Origin: Anaerolineaceae bacterium UBA4890
GTDB taxonomy: Bacteria; Chloroflexota; Anaerolineae; Anaerolineales; Anaerolineaceae
Length of the DNA: 64,000 nucleotides
Assembly: GCA_002399085.1 (NCBI GenBank)
Contig: DHCY01000044.1
Location: forward strand, 42,183-106,182
Direction: 5' to 3'
Shown: positions 44,574 through 53,041 of the stretch, in pieces
How the letters are laid out: each line of letters starts with the position of its first letter
Numbering within the stretch: the stretch's first letter is position 1
Notes under the pieces: model-generated
Databases searched by the model: none
What the model was told of the DNA's origin: nothing
Seen by the model: the letters and a program-made list of their open reading frames with translations, nothing else
Translations under genes and position numbers: made by a program

Positions 44574-45624
44574 TTAGGAAATCCTGTTCCCATTCAGTCA
44601 GGTATCTGTCCAGTTGGGATTGGATCATCGGAAATGGTTGGTTTAAGTCCAGAGTTTTAACGTAAATGCGATTCCCACTCATACTGTAGATGTTGTCTGG
44701 CGTAATATGCTCATCTGTCTTGGCGTACAATAGCATTCCAGATATGCTACCGTCATTAAAGGTGTCCATGTTTTTGACATAGGTGAAAATTTGGTACAGG
44801 TTGCTCGAATGGAGCGTTGTGCTGTCGAAATGAACTTGCAGCGATTTTTGATAGTATTTCGTGTCGATGACGAGTCTTTTCCCTTGTTGATGCAGCACAA
44901 TGTCGGTTTGCATCGTTGGCAAGAAATCAATCACACCGTCGTCGATGTCCCACTTAATTTGTGGAGCGGTGGGGTTTACCCTCGAATGATGAAATCGATA
45001 ATATTCAAGGACAAAGCGTTCGAAAAGACGATGCATACTTTGCTCAGTCAGGAATTTTGCCAACTTGTGCTGGCCTTTTTCTTCGGAAAGCAAGAGGTCA
45101 CTGAGCACGAAGTAACAAATATTTATTAACATTCGATAGGTTTGGTTGTTGCGATGGAAGATAAGTTGATGCCAACGAATCTGATACGGCTCTGTGAGAT
45201 CAATCTCAGAGAAAAATAACAGAAGTTTCTTCAGATCAAACCTCCTCTGTTCAACCACTGTTGGCTGCCGTATGAGTATATTCGCTGTAGTTTTAAGAAT
45301 CTGATTAAATATATTGTTCGAAGAAAACTCATCATATTCGCATGCGACCACTCTTTGATGCCGGACAACGTTTTTTATAGTCCCATCAATATTTAGCTTT
45401 CCACGCAAGATCACATTATTCTCTTGCTTTTCAGTATATTCCCGGAACAATCCTTGTTTCAATTGTTGAGCAATACCTTTGCTCAGAATGGCAGCAAATA
45501 AATCATGGATGTTTTCGAATTCTTCCGAAGCAACTTCCTCGTAGTTGGATTGCCTTAACACCTCAAAGGCGTAAGAAAGCATATGGTAAATATTTTTTAT
45601 CAGGATGTGCTTATCTTCAGTCAT
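44569..45624 (-). CDS. mcrC: McrC-type component of modification-dependent restriction system
   Basis: 351 residues from an ATG inside the end of mcrB (8-bp overlap), which gives tight coupling. It begins DKHILIKNIYHMLSYAFEVLR, as McrC proteins do. The C-terminal half carries the nuclease core: DIVLHQQGKRLVIDTKYYQKS (~260-280), matching the PD-(D/E)xK pattern Asp...Asp-x-Lys. McrC binds the McrB ring, stimulates its GTPase and cuts DNA near modified bases. The gene is AT-richer than the neighbours, as defence genes often are. Confidence 0.9.
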   Translation of the reverse strand: MTEDKHILIKNIYHMLSYAFEVLRQSNYEEVASEEFENIHDLFAAILSKGIAQQLKQGLFREYTEKQENNVILRGKLNIDGTIKNVVRHQRVVACEYDEFSSNNIFNQILKTTANILIRQPTVVEQRRFDLKKLLLFFSEIDLTEPYQIRWHQLIFHRNNQTYRMLINICYFVLSDLLLSEEKGQHKLAKFLTEQSMHRLFERFVLEYYRFHHSRVNPTAPQIKWDIDDGVIDFLPTMQTDIVLHQQGKRLVIDTKYYQKSLQVHFDSTTLHSSNLYQIFTYVKNMDTFNDGSISGMLLYAKTDEHITPDNIYSMSGNRIYVKTLDLNQPFPMIQSQLDRYLTEWEQDFLM

Positions 45625-48007
45625 TGAATACTTCGTAAAACCTTCTTTCCCATTCTTGCAGTTTCGCTGGGTCATCAAACCAATACTCTCTTAGCATTGG
45701 CAGAAGCTCATAGTCCACAACCTGTAACAACCATTCATCAGTGCATTCTTTCTGGTTGCAAAAGTAACTATGGCCAATGCTAAAGCCCTTGCCAAGTGAT
45801 TTGTCCGCCTTGATTTTTAGGTTAAGTTCATTAATGACATCCACCAGTCTGTCGAAGTTCTCATTATCTAATAGTCTCTGGTACTCCCTGAATCCGGATT
45901 GGTGAAAGGCTGGTTCCATCTCGAAGAAGCTAAAACGACGGCGGAGAGCATAATCAATCAAAGCAAGACTGCGATCGGCAGTATTCATAAGACCGATTAA
46001 ATACAAGTTTTTTGGCACACTGAAGGGTTGACCACTATAAGCCAACGTAACTTTATCACCACGATAATCGTTCTCTATGAGCATCAACAGCTCACCAAAG
46101 ATCTTACTGAGATTACCGCGATTTATCTCGTCGATAATCAGGAAGAAATTTTTGTCCGGTTCATTTGCTGCCTTGATGCAAAAGCGATAGAAGATCCCTT
46201 GCCTTAATTCAAATCCTCCCTCCTCATTTGGGCGGTATCCCATGACAAAATCTTCGTAGGAATAACTTTGATGAAATTGGACCATTTCAATTCGATCATC
46301 ATCTTTTTCACCCATCATCGAATAAGCAAGTCGTTTTGCTGAAAATGTTTTTCCGGTTCCCGGAGCTCCCTGCAAGATGACATTTTTCTTGTGCCTTAGG
46401 AGATGGACGAGTGAATCATATTGTTCTTCTGCTAAGTACACTTCGGAGAGGAAGTCTTCCTTGGAATAAGGCGTGTTGGGTACTTTGCTGTCCGGACGTC
46501 CGGGATTTTGCTCACGGATAAGATCTATGATCACATCGAATTCTTCCTTCGTAAGTTTAAAGAGGCTGCCTTGTGGGTTTCTAAAGTATTCCATTCCTGA
46601 AAGATCAGTTGTTTGTTGGATCTCAGACAAGGGAATTGGATTCGACAGCATCTCAGTTTTTTCAAAGAATAAATCATCTTGATTTGTTTCATCTGTTATA
46701 CGAGCAAGAGCAACAATTTGCCTAGTCGGGTATGATTCATAGACCACAATCAGGTCATCAGGTTTAGCGTCCCGGAAGTTCTTAGGAATGCGACGATAAT
46801 TTCCGTTTTCATTTTTAACTGAATATGATTGCGACTCTCCAATAGCAATCTCGGCAACACTCCACATGCGAGGGTTGGCATTCAACCACCAATGAGAAAC
46901 CTCAGCTTGTTCTTCAGAAATTTTTTCACCAACCCAATCTTGCCATTGAAAGTGATCAAGGGCTTGGTTGAGTTCATCCCTCAACCTCCAAATATAGTAA
47001 CCATCTTCGTCCTCTTCAGCGTGCTTACCAGTGTAAAGTATCGGCCAAAATCTTGCATTTTCATTGTCACGCAGGTTTAACCGGATGGTCCTTTTTTTAA
47101 AAATTCGCTTTGCAAGGTGAGTTGAGCCGGCGTTGTAGAAATTTTTCGGTTTTCCATATTTTGCTGCCAGTTGCGTGCAAGTTGCACTGCCACCATAATC
47201 CTTGAAACGTGCAACGATTGTTCGCGAATCGGGAGTGAAAACCTCAGAGTCGTTCAGTAGATCAACCCAATCAGCAATGGTCAAACCAGGATGGTAATTA
47301 GAGGGAAACCAATCTTGATCCAGCTCGGACCTCCTTCTTGAAGTGAAATATCCAAAGTCTACAGTCAATGTCTTAAAATGTGGGTCTGGATAACAATCAT
47401 CGGTTAGTGATGACTTCAACATACTTGTTAGTTCCAAGTCCTGAGAAATTAAATCGCACATGGAATTATAAAGAATTAGAAATCCGTCCAAATTCCTCGC
47501 GCGAGTCCCGGTTTTTGGTGAGAAATCGCTATTTAGAGCTTTGGATATGTTTTTCAGTTCGGAATATTTGTAGATATAGTATTTGTCGGGATAACGAAGC
47601 CAGAGGTATGTTGTGACTGAGTTCATGTTTTGGTAATGTTGGGTCCAGCTGCCAGGATTATGTTTTTCACGTATTATCTCCGAATCAGCAATGAACCTTG
47701 TAATCCGCTCATACAAATCCCGACTTTCATCAAAAACTCGAAAAAACATGGACCGAGTTGCTTCCGGATCAGCCTGGGCAAAATCCCTGATCATGGCGCG
47801 AGGGAAATTATTGTATGATGCTAATAAGTTGGCAGTTTTATCGGTGGCTTCCATCCACATTCCAAGGAAATCATCCGCATCGATATCCCAGTGATCCTGG
47901 AAATGTTTGATCGCGATCCACTTATACTTTTCATCAGGCCAGGTTTCTGTAACAAAAACGCTTTTATATTTTTCAAGTATGCTTTGAAATTTGTCGTGGT
48001 CGAACAT
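45617..48007 (-). CDS. mcrB: McrB-type GTPase with EVE modified-base reader domain
   Basis: 796 residues in three parts. The N-terminal ~360 residues are helical/mixed and not recognised. An EVE (PUA-like) domain follows at ~369-525, with NPRMWSVAEIAIGESQSYSV, RRIPKNFRDAKPDDLIVVYE and QIVALARITDE; EVE domains bind modified cytosines. The C-terminal AAA+ GTPase has Walker A GAPGTGKT (~545), Walker B FFLIIDEINRGNLS (~622) and the McrB signature MNTADRSLALIDYALRRRF (~674). With McrC this is a type IV-like system that attacks foreign DNA bearing modified bases. Base composition is AT-rich. Confidence 0.92.
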   Translation of the reverse strand: MFDHDKFQSILEKYKSVFVTETWPDEKYKWIAIKHFQDHWDIDADDFLGMWMEATDKTANLLASYNNFPRAMIRDFAQADPEATRSMFFRVFDESRDLYERITRFIADSEIIREKHNPGSWTQHYQNMNSVTTYLWLRYPDKYYIYKYSELKNISKALNSDFSPKTGTRARNLDGFLILYNSMCDLISQDLELTSMLKSSLTDDCYPDPHFKTLTVDFGYFTSRRRSELDQDWFPSNYHPGLTIADWVDLLNDSEVFTPDSRTIVARFKDYGGSATCTQLAAKYGKPKNFYNAGSTHLAKRIFKKRTIRLNLRDNENARFWPILYTGKHAEEDEDGYYIWRLRDELNQALDHFQWQDWVGEKISEEQAEVSHWWLNANPRMWSVAEIAIGESQSYSVKNENGNYRRIPKNFRDAKPDDLIVVYESYPTRQIVALARITDETNQDDLFFEKTEMLSNPIPLSEIQQTTDLSGMEYFRNPQGSLFKLTKEEFDVIIDLIREQNPGRPDSKVPNTPYSKEDFLSEVYLAEEQYDSLVHLLRHKKNVILQGAPGTGKTFSAKRLAYSMMGEKDDDRIEMVQFHQSYSYEDFVMGYRPNEEGGFELRQGIFYRFCIKAANEPDKNFFLIIDEINRGNLSKIFGELLMLIENDYRGDKVTLAYSGQPFSVPKNLYLIGLMNTADRSLALIDYALRRRFSFFEMEPAFHQSGFREYQRLLDNENFDRLVDVINELNLKIKADKSLGKGFSIGHSYFCNQKECTDEWLLQVVDYELLPMLREYWFDDPAKLQEWERRFYEVFND

Positions 48008-48100
48008 GCTGAACCTCCATGGCGTAGAATCAGATTAACTCTTTTGTATATTGTATCAAGTGTTATATTCAATAATGAAAATAAATTCCGGGGTGTAAGT

Positions 48101-49465
48101 ATGGATATCAGAACAATAGTTGACTATCAGCAGGAGTACTACCAGAGTGGAGTGACGAGGGACTACACATTTCGTTTGAATGCACTCAAAAAACTGCAGC
48201 AAGCAGTTCGTGCTTACGAGAGCCGCATCAGCGATGCGTTGCTGGCAGACCTGGGCAAGCAGCCATTTGAGAGTTACATGGCCGAAACTGGCATGGTGCT
48301 GGATGAGGTGCGCTTTCACATTCGGCATTTACGAGGGTGGATGCGCAACAAACGCGTGCCAACGCCTCTGACGCAATTTCATGCCGTCAGTTTCATTTCG
48401 CCCGAGCCCTATGGCGTTGCCTTGATCATGTCCCCTTGGAATTATCCGATTCTGCTCTGCCTGGACCCACTGATTGGGGCGATTTCGGGAGGTAATTGTG
48501 CTGTGATCAAACCCAGCGCTTACACTCCTGCCACCAGCCAGGTGATCGCAGACCTGGTAGCAGAAATATTTCCGCCCGAATATGTCAGCGTGGTGCAAGG
48601 TGGCAGGCAGGAAAACACCGCATTGCTTGAGCAGAAATTCGACTACATTTTCTTTACTGGCTCGGTGGCGGTCGGTAAGGTGGTGATGGAAGCCGCTGCC
48701 AAACACCTGACGCCGGTGACGCTCGAATTAGGCGGCAAGAGCCCGGCAATCGTGGATGCCAGCGCTGACATCAATCTGGCAGCCAAACGGATCGCCTTTG
48801 GCAAGCTGCTCAATGGCGGGCAAACTTGCGTCGCGCCTGACTATGTTTTAGTCGAAGAAAGTTTGCGGGATACGCTCATTCAGAATTTCCAGGAGGTACT
48901 GGCAGAAAAATTCCCAAATGGCAACTATGCGGACCATGTTCACATCGTAAACGACCGGCATTACATGGAGAAAAAGGCACTTTTGGAAGGACAGACAATT
49001 GCCTTCGGAGGCAAGTATTCCGACGCACGTCGCAAGATTGAACCGACTGTTCTGATCGATGTAGACCCGGAATCGGCAGTGATGCAGGAAGAAATTTTCG
49101 GTCCGATTTTACCGGTCCTGACCTGGAAAAAACTGGATGAAGCGATTGAGTTTGTGCGCAGCCGACCCAAGCCGTTGGCTTTGTATTTGTTTACGCAGGA
49201 TCGGGCGGTGGAAGAAAAGGTTTTAGGATCTTGCTCGTTTGGTGGTGGCTGTATCAACGACACAGTCATCCACCTGGCAACGCCGCACATGGGCTTTGGC
49301 GGGGTGGGGCAATCGGGCATGGGCAGTTATCATGGAAAAAGAAGCTTCGACACGTTCACTCATTTTCGCAGTATTGTACGAAAATCCACATGGTTGGATC
49401 TGCCTTTTCGCTACTTTCCCTATACCGATGACAAGTTCAGGCTGATTCGCAAGTTTTTGAAATAG
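48101..49465 (+). CDS. Aldehyde dehydrogenase, class 3-like
   Basis: 454 residues, short form without a long N-terminus, as in ALDH3/coniferyl-aldehyde-type enzymes. The general base Glu lies in ELGGKSP (~208) and the catalytic Cys in GGQTCVAPDYVLV (~243). The NAD-binding SPWNYPILLCLDP and FTGSVAVGK segments are visible, and the C-terminus GKRSFDTFTHFRSIV ends in a hydrophobic/aromatic tail like class 3 enzymes. The first plausible ATG is used; an open reading stretch upstream overlaps mcrB antisense and is ignored. It oxidises fatty or aromatic aldehydes with NAD(P). Substrate unknown. Confidence 0.92.
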   Translation: MDIRTIVDYQQEYYQSGVTRDYTFRLNALKKLQQAVRAYESRISDALLADLGKQPFESYMAETGMVLDEVRFHIRHLRGWMRNKRVPTPLTQFHAVSFISPEPYGVALIMSPWNYPILLCLDPLIGAISGGNCAVIKPSAYTPATSQVIADLVAEIFPPEYVSVVQGGRQENTALLEQKFDYIFFTGSVAVGKVVMEAAAKHLTPVTLELGGKSPAIVDASADINLAAKRIAFGKLLNGGQTCVAPDYVLVEESLRDTLIQNFQEVLAEKFPNGNYADHVHIVNDRHYMEKKALLEGQTIAFGGKYSDARRKIEPTVLIDVDPESAVMQEEIFGPILPVLTWKKLDEAIEFVRSRPKPLALYLFTQDRAVEEKVLGSCSFGGGCINDTVIHLATPHMGFGGVGQSGMGSYHGKRSFDTFTHFRSIVRKSTWLDLPFRYFPYTDDKFRLIRKFLK

Positions 49466-49612
49466 CAATAGCATGCTAGCAATACCAAGAAGTATTGTTC
49501 CCAGAACGTAGAATTTCTTCAAACCTTGATTGTTTTTGAAGATAAAATTACTCTATGAGGTTTAATATTCACTCTAGCCGCCACAATCTGTTCGTTTCTA
49601 TTCGGAGGTTCT

Positions 49613-50176
49613 ATGCGCAAAAGGCATTTACTCGTATTCCTCGCAGCTGCACTTTTGCTGGTTGCTTTTTCGAGCTGTCAGGTTAATACACCCGCTCCGC
49701 CAACTATTGAGATGAGCCAGGTGACCAGGTCTACCGCTGCTACCGCCCAGGCAGAGTTGAACTTGTTGCAGAATGAAGCCTGGTTGTTGGAACAGGATCT
49801 GGATGCGAACTTTTCTGATCATTACGTCGGTATGACTGTTCATACCTATCCAAGTCTGAAAGTGATTGTTTACCTCACCAATGCTTCGAAGTCGGAACTG
49901 CAACCTTTTGTGAAAAACGCTGCTTTGTTCGATGCAATTGAAGTGAGAGAGGAAGCAATCTCGCGCCAATCGTTGAGAGCGACGAGGGAAACGTTTAAAA
50001 CAGAATTGGATAATGTGGGTGTTACTCATACGACCGAAATAAAAATGGAGCCTGCCCGGCTGCTCGTCTACGTTTATGACGCTGCTGAAGCAAAGGAATT
50101 ATTAAGTGCGGCCGGATTTTCTATTCCTGAGAACGTTGAGTTGATCGAGGCAGAGACTTTGCCCGGAGGCGGCTGA
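49613..50176 (+). CDS. Putative lipoprotein, unknown function
   Basis: 187 residues. The signal peptide ends in SSCQ (lipidated Cys22) with a short Pro/Thr stretch after it. The body has a DLDANFSDHYVGMTVHTYPS strand-helix segment and a LKVIVYLTN strand but no motif I recognise. A CGGAGG site precedes the ATG. It follows the aldehyde dehydrogenase by 147 bp and is followed by the repeat field. Function not assigned. Confidence 0.7.
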   Translation: MRKRHLLVFLAAALLLVAFSSCQVNTPAPPTIEMSQVTRSTAATAQAELNLLQNEAWLLEQDLDANFSDHYVGMTVHTYPSLKVIVYLTNASKSELQPFVKNAALFDAIEVREEAISRQSLRATRETFKTELDNVGVTHTTEIKMEPARLLVYVYDAAEAKELLSAAGFSIPENVELIEAETLPGGG

Positions 50177-50335
50177 GACACATAGGCTATGCTCTGCCGG
50201 CGGCAGAGCGAACGAAAACCCTTCTCCCTTGGAGAACCCATCGCGAGCCAAGGCAGGTGGGGACCGCGAAGTGGTGGATGAGGTAAGCGGAGAATATGGG
50301 CGGCACTGGCGCTGCTCGTGTGCATCGGTCCTCCT

Positions 50336-50377
50336 CAATCCGCCGTTTTGTCCGACAATCGTCTCGTCGGCGGATTG
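50336..50377. repeat. Hairpin repeat CAATCCGCCG
   Basis: Perfect 10-bp arms CAATCCGCCG/CGGCGGATTG with a 22-nt interior, inside the gene-free stretch 50177-50918. The sequence before it (50177-50335) shows only low-quality repeat fragments and no gene. Confidence 0.6.
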
Positions 50378-50534
50378 GGGACACAATGCGTCATGTGGAT
50401 GAAGGTTCACGGTGCCCCCAATCACGCCCTACAGATATGAAATCCAGGCGGTTAGGAATTCATATGCACACCTCACCCCCGCTGCGCGGACCCTCTCCAC
50501 AGGAGAGGGATTAAAAGGCTTTTCAACCACACCC

Positions 50535-50890
50535 CACCCCCGTTCGCTGCGCTCACGGACCCTCTCCAGCGGAGAGGGATTAAAGACATATTGATCGTGC
50601 TGGTTTCCTAACCGGGCACGATTATTGACCGCAGGTCTCCCAATTGATTTGAGTAAACCGATACAGATCATCTGCCACCTGCAAACCCTCACCCCCGTTC
50701 GCTGCGCTCACGGACCCTCTCCAGCGGAGAGGGCTTAAAGACATGTTGATCGTGCCGGTTGCCTAACCGAGAACGATCTTTGACCGTAGGTCTCCCAATT
50801 GATTCGAATCAACCGATACAGATCATGTGCCACCTGCAAACCCTCACCCCCGCTTCGCGGACCCTCTCCAGCGGCGAGGGCTTAAAGACA
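50535..50890. repeat. 155-bp tandem repeat, two full and one partial copy
   Basis: Copies at 50535-50689 and 50690-50844, then a shortened third (50845-50890). Each begins CACCCCCGTTCGCTGCGCTC, carries a CCCTCTCC/GGAGAGGG palindrome, then TTAAAGACATATTGATCGTG and ends GCCACCTGCAAACCCT. The palindrome core also appears alone near 50470-50515. Period is exactly 155 bp. No open frame looks real. Confidence 0.85.
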
Positions 50891-50892
50891 AA

Positions 50893-50915
50893 AGCACCCT
50901 TTCAGGTGCTTTTTG
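50893..50915 (-). terminator. Terminator after tRNA-Ala(GGC)
   Basis: AGCACC/GGTGCT hairpin immediately 3' of the minus-strand tRNA gene with a short T-tract. It may be shared with read-through from the repeat field. Confidence 0.5.
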
Positions 50916-50918
50916 TTG

Positions 50919-50991
50919 TGGACCCAGAGAGATTCGAACTCTCGACCTTCTCAATGCCATTGAGACGCGCTCCCAACTGCGCTATGGGCCC
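50919..50991 (-). tRNA. tRNA-Ala, anticodon GGC
   Basis: 73 nt with a complete cloverleaf on the minus strand. The acceptor GGGCCCA pairs with TGGGTCC (one G-T), the D-arm reads GCGCAGTTGGGAGCGC, the anticodon stem TCTCA/TGAGA encloses ATGGCAT (anticodon GGC), and the T-arm contains TTCGAAT. The discriminator base is A and CCA is not encoded. It reads GCC/GCT alanine codons. Confidence 0.95.
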
Positions 50992-51010
50992 GTGCTTACG
51001 TAATTTTCTT

Positions 51011-51134
51011 GTTTCCCACGGCGCTCCCAATTCCCCGGGGAGGGGACTGCGTGCGCTATGGGCCCTTAATACTATTCTATTGTTTCCCATGGCGCTCCCA
51101 ATTCCCCGGGGAGGAGACTGCGTGCGCTATGGGG
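51011..51134. repeat. Two tRNA-Ala-like hairpin repeats between the tRNA genes
   Basis: Two ~54-bp units (51011-51065, 51082-51134; period 71 bp). Read on the minus strand, each starts like the tRNA-Ala 5' half (GGGCCCATAGCGC), has an extra ~20 bp with GCAGTCCCCTCCCCGGGG in the D-loop position, returns to tRNA-like TTGGGAGCGC, then stops matching. Each is also an imperfect palindrome (CCCATGGCGC against GCGCTATGGG in unit 2). They are not functional tRNA genes because the anticodon arm is missing. Confidence 0.75.
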
Positions 51135-51149
51135 CACTGCTTATTGAAA

Positions 51150-51222
51150 TGGACCTGGAGGGATTCGAACCCTCGACCTCTTCAGTGCGATTGAAGCGCG
51201 CTCCCAACTGCGCTACAGGCCC
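51150..51222 (-). tRNA. tRNA-Ala, anticodon CGC
   Basis: 73 nt on the minus strand. The acceptor GGGCCTG pairs with CAGGTCC, the D-arm is identical to that of the other tRNA-Ala, the anticodon stem CTTCA/TGAAG encloses ATCGCAC (anticodon CGC), and the T-arm reads GGTTCGAATCC. It reads the GCG alanine codon. No encoded CCA. Confidence 0.95.
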
Positions 51223-51283
51223 GTACTCCATCCAGATTTCAAGAATGAACATTTTAACGGTTTGGCGCAGGAATGTCAAGCAC

Positions 51284-51310
51284 AAAAAAGCCAGCTCATT
51301 GAGCTGGCTT
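51284..51310 (-). terminator. Terminator of the 40-residue basic protein gene
   Basis: Perfect 10-bp stem AAGCCAGCTC/GAGCTGGCTT with a 3-nt loop and a T-run on the minus strand, 20 nt after the small gene and before the tRNA genes. Confidence 0.85.
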
Positions 51311-51329
51311 CATCTGAATTGGATGGGTA

Positions 51330-51452
51330 TCAGGCGCCGGTGTTGGTTACAGACGATTTATTCTTCTTCTCGTCCTTCGCCTTGCGCTTTTCTTTGATAG
51401 AGAGTTTTGGTTTTTTACGCTCTTCTTTTCCTGCTTTATCCTTCGTAGCCAT
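51330..51452 (-). CDS. 40-residue lysine-rich small protein
   Basis: Below the usual size cut-off but well supported: an AAGGAGG ribosome-binding site 5 nt before the ATG, a TATAAT-type promoter upstream, and a clean terminator 20 nt downstream. The sequence MATKDKAGKEERKKPKLSIK and the remaining EKRKAKDEKKNKSSVTNTGA is nearly half Lys/Arg with many Asp/Glu, so it is probably disordered. It could bind RNA, ribosomes or DNA like other tiny basic proteins. I do not recognise a family. Confidence 0.7.
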   Translation of the reverse strand: MATKDKAGKEERKKPKLSIKEKRKAKDEKKNKSSVTNTGA

Positions 51453-51484
51453 AGTAGCCTCCTTTTCGGGGTGAGTACCCATTT

Positions 51485-51490
51485 ATTATA
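51485..51490 (-). promoter_or_regulatory. -10 element of the small basic protein gene
   Basis: TATAAT on the minus strand, 33 nt upstream of the start codon. The -35 is weak. Confidence 0.5.
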
Positions 51491-51563
51491 GCGCAATTTT
51501 GAGTTAAGATACCTCTGCAATGGTATCATTATCATTTGAACCCTGCCTGGTGCAGGTATCCTA

Positions 51564-51956
51564 ATGAGCGAGGAGGACAGTTTGGAAGAGCTTTCAAGGC
51601 AGACACGCATCCGCTACCTGTTGATTTTATTGATTCTCATCACTATCCCCTGTTACCTGCTCGGTCTGGTCATGCTCAGGCTCGATCAAGGTCCTCAACC
51701 CAAGCGACCCACCGCCACAGCCACAGCTACGGTCACACTCACCGCAACAATCACGCTCACGCCCTACCTGACGCGCACTGCTTCCATCACCCCAACCGCG
51801 ACGGCTACTTTGCCTCCTACGCAAACACCCGTGCCGAGCGCGACGCCCACAGAGACACCGCTTCCTACCGATACGCCAATTATCCCTACTGACACACTGC
51901 AACCTACAGATGAAGTCCCACCCGAGGACGAACCGACCCCAAATCCTAATCCATGA
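51564..51956 (+). CDS. Single-helix membrane protein with Thr/Pro-rich tail
   Basis: 130 residues: a short charged N-terminus, one membrane helix (~19-39, LLILLILITIPCYLLGLVM), then ~85 residues of low-complexity Thr/Pro/Ala (ATATVTLTATITLTPYLTRT and so on) outside. No globular domain exists. It starts 10 bp before the first M42 peptidase gene ends its leader, so it may be co-transcribed. Such tails may act as spacers or glycosylation scaffolds. Function unknown. Confidence 0.7.
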   Translation: MSEEDSLEELSRQTRIRYLLILLILITIPCYLLGLVMLRLDQGPQPKRPTATATATVTLTATITLTPYLTRTASITPTATATLPPTQTPVPSATPTETPLPTDTPIIPTDTLQPTDEVPPEDEPTPNPNP

Positions 51957-51965
51957 AAGAGGCTT

Positions 51966-53039
51966 ATGAATTTTGACATTCTTCCCTTTTTAAAATCGAT
52001 GCTTTCTGTAGCAGGCTTATCTGGCTACGAAGCACCGATCCGTGATGTCATCACCCCGGTCTGGCAGGAACTTAGCGACAAGACCTGGGTGAGCAGCCAT
52101 GGCAGTTTACATGCCATGCGCTACGGCGAGGGTGCCGAACCCCGCCCCAAGGTAATGATTGCTGCCCATATGGACGCCATCGGGCTGATGGTGACCGGTA
52201 TTGAAAAAGAATTCCTGCGTCTCACGCAGGTTGGCGGCGTAGACCCGCGTATTCTACCCGGTCAGATGGTGATTGTGCACGGCACCAACAGCAGCGAAAC
52301 CGTTGAACTGCCGGGCATGGTGGTGATGCCGCCGGCTCACCTCTTGCCAAAAGACGGTCAGAAAGGACCGCTGCCGCAGAAGTACCTGCTGGTGGACGTT
52401 GGTTTGCGCGAAAGCGAAGTGGAAAAGCTTGTGCGCGTAGGCGATGTGATCTCTTTTGCCACCGAACCGCGCGAACTTAGCGGTGGCACACTCAGCGGTC
52501 ACACTTTGGACAACCGCGCCTCCGTTGCAGCCGCCACGGTTGCACTCGATTTGCTTTCCCGGCGTAAGCACCTCTGGGATGTGATCGCCGTTGCCTCCTC
52601 CCAGGAAGAAGTTGGTGGCTATGGCGCGAAGGGCAGTGCTTTCGATGTCATGCCCGATTTTGCCATCGTGATCGATGTGACCTTTGCCAAAGGTCCCGGC
52701 GGCGGCGATACAGTTTTGTTCGATATGGGCAAAACCATTACCAGCACCTGGGGTTCTTGTGACCACCCTGCGCTTTATGATGCGATGCAGGCAACCGCCG
52801 ATGAATACGAAATCCCGCTTGCGCGCGATTTTGCCCCCAGTGGTTCCGGCACCGATGCCTATGATGTGCAGATCGCTCAGGCGGGCATACCGGTAGTAGA
52901 GCTGGGCATACCCCTGCGTTACATGCACACACCGGTCGAAGTGGTCAGTATCAAAGACGTTAAACGGGCGGGAAGACTGATGGCTGAATTTATCAGTAAC
53001 CTTCCGCTTGATTTTATGAATACAGTGAGATGGGAGTAG
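51966..53039 (+). CDS. M42-family aminopeptidase, paralogue 1
   Basis: 357 residues of the M42 glutamyl-aminopeptidase/endoglucanase-like family, dinuclear zinc enzymes that form TET shells. Visible: AAHMDAIGLM (first His/Asp), GHTLDNRASVAAA (bridging Asp), SSQEEVGGYGAKG (Glu-Glu), VIDVTF and the final RYMHTPVEVVSI (His). It trims N-terminal amino acids from peptides. It is first of three tandem paralogues that overlap or nearly touch. It is the most divergent of the three around the glycine after QEEVG. Confidence 0.92.
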   Translation: MNFDILPFLKSMLSVAGLSGYEAPIRDVITPVWQELSDKTWVSSHGSLHAMRYGEGAEPRPKVMIAAHMDAIGLMVTGIEKEFLRLTQVGGVDPRILPGQMVIVHGTNSSETVELPGMVVMPPAHLLPKDGQKGPLPQKYLLVDVGLRESEVEKLVRVGDVISFATEPRELSGGTLSGHTLDNRASVAAATVALDLLSRRKHLWDVIAVASSQEEVGGYGAKGSAFDVMPDFAIVIDVTFAKGPGGGDTVLFDMGKTITSTWGSCDHPALYDAMQATADEYEIPLARDFAPSGSGTDAYDVQIAQAGIPVVELGIPLRYMHTPVEVVSIKDVKRAGRLMAEFISNLPLDFMNTVRWE

Positions 53040-53041
53040 AA

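Noticed and set aside
51011..51134. Additional tRNA genes between the two tRNA-Ala genes
   Set aside because: Only the 5' half is tRNA-like; anticodon and T arms are missing and an insert disrupts the D-loop.
50759..51397. 212-codon plus-strand frame running through repeats and tRNA genes
   Set aside because: It translates the 155-bp repeat and two tRNA genes; not a plausible protein.
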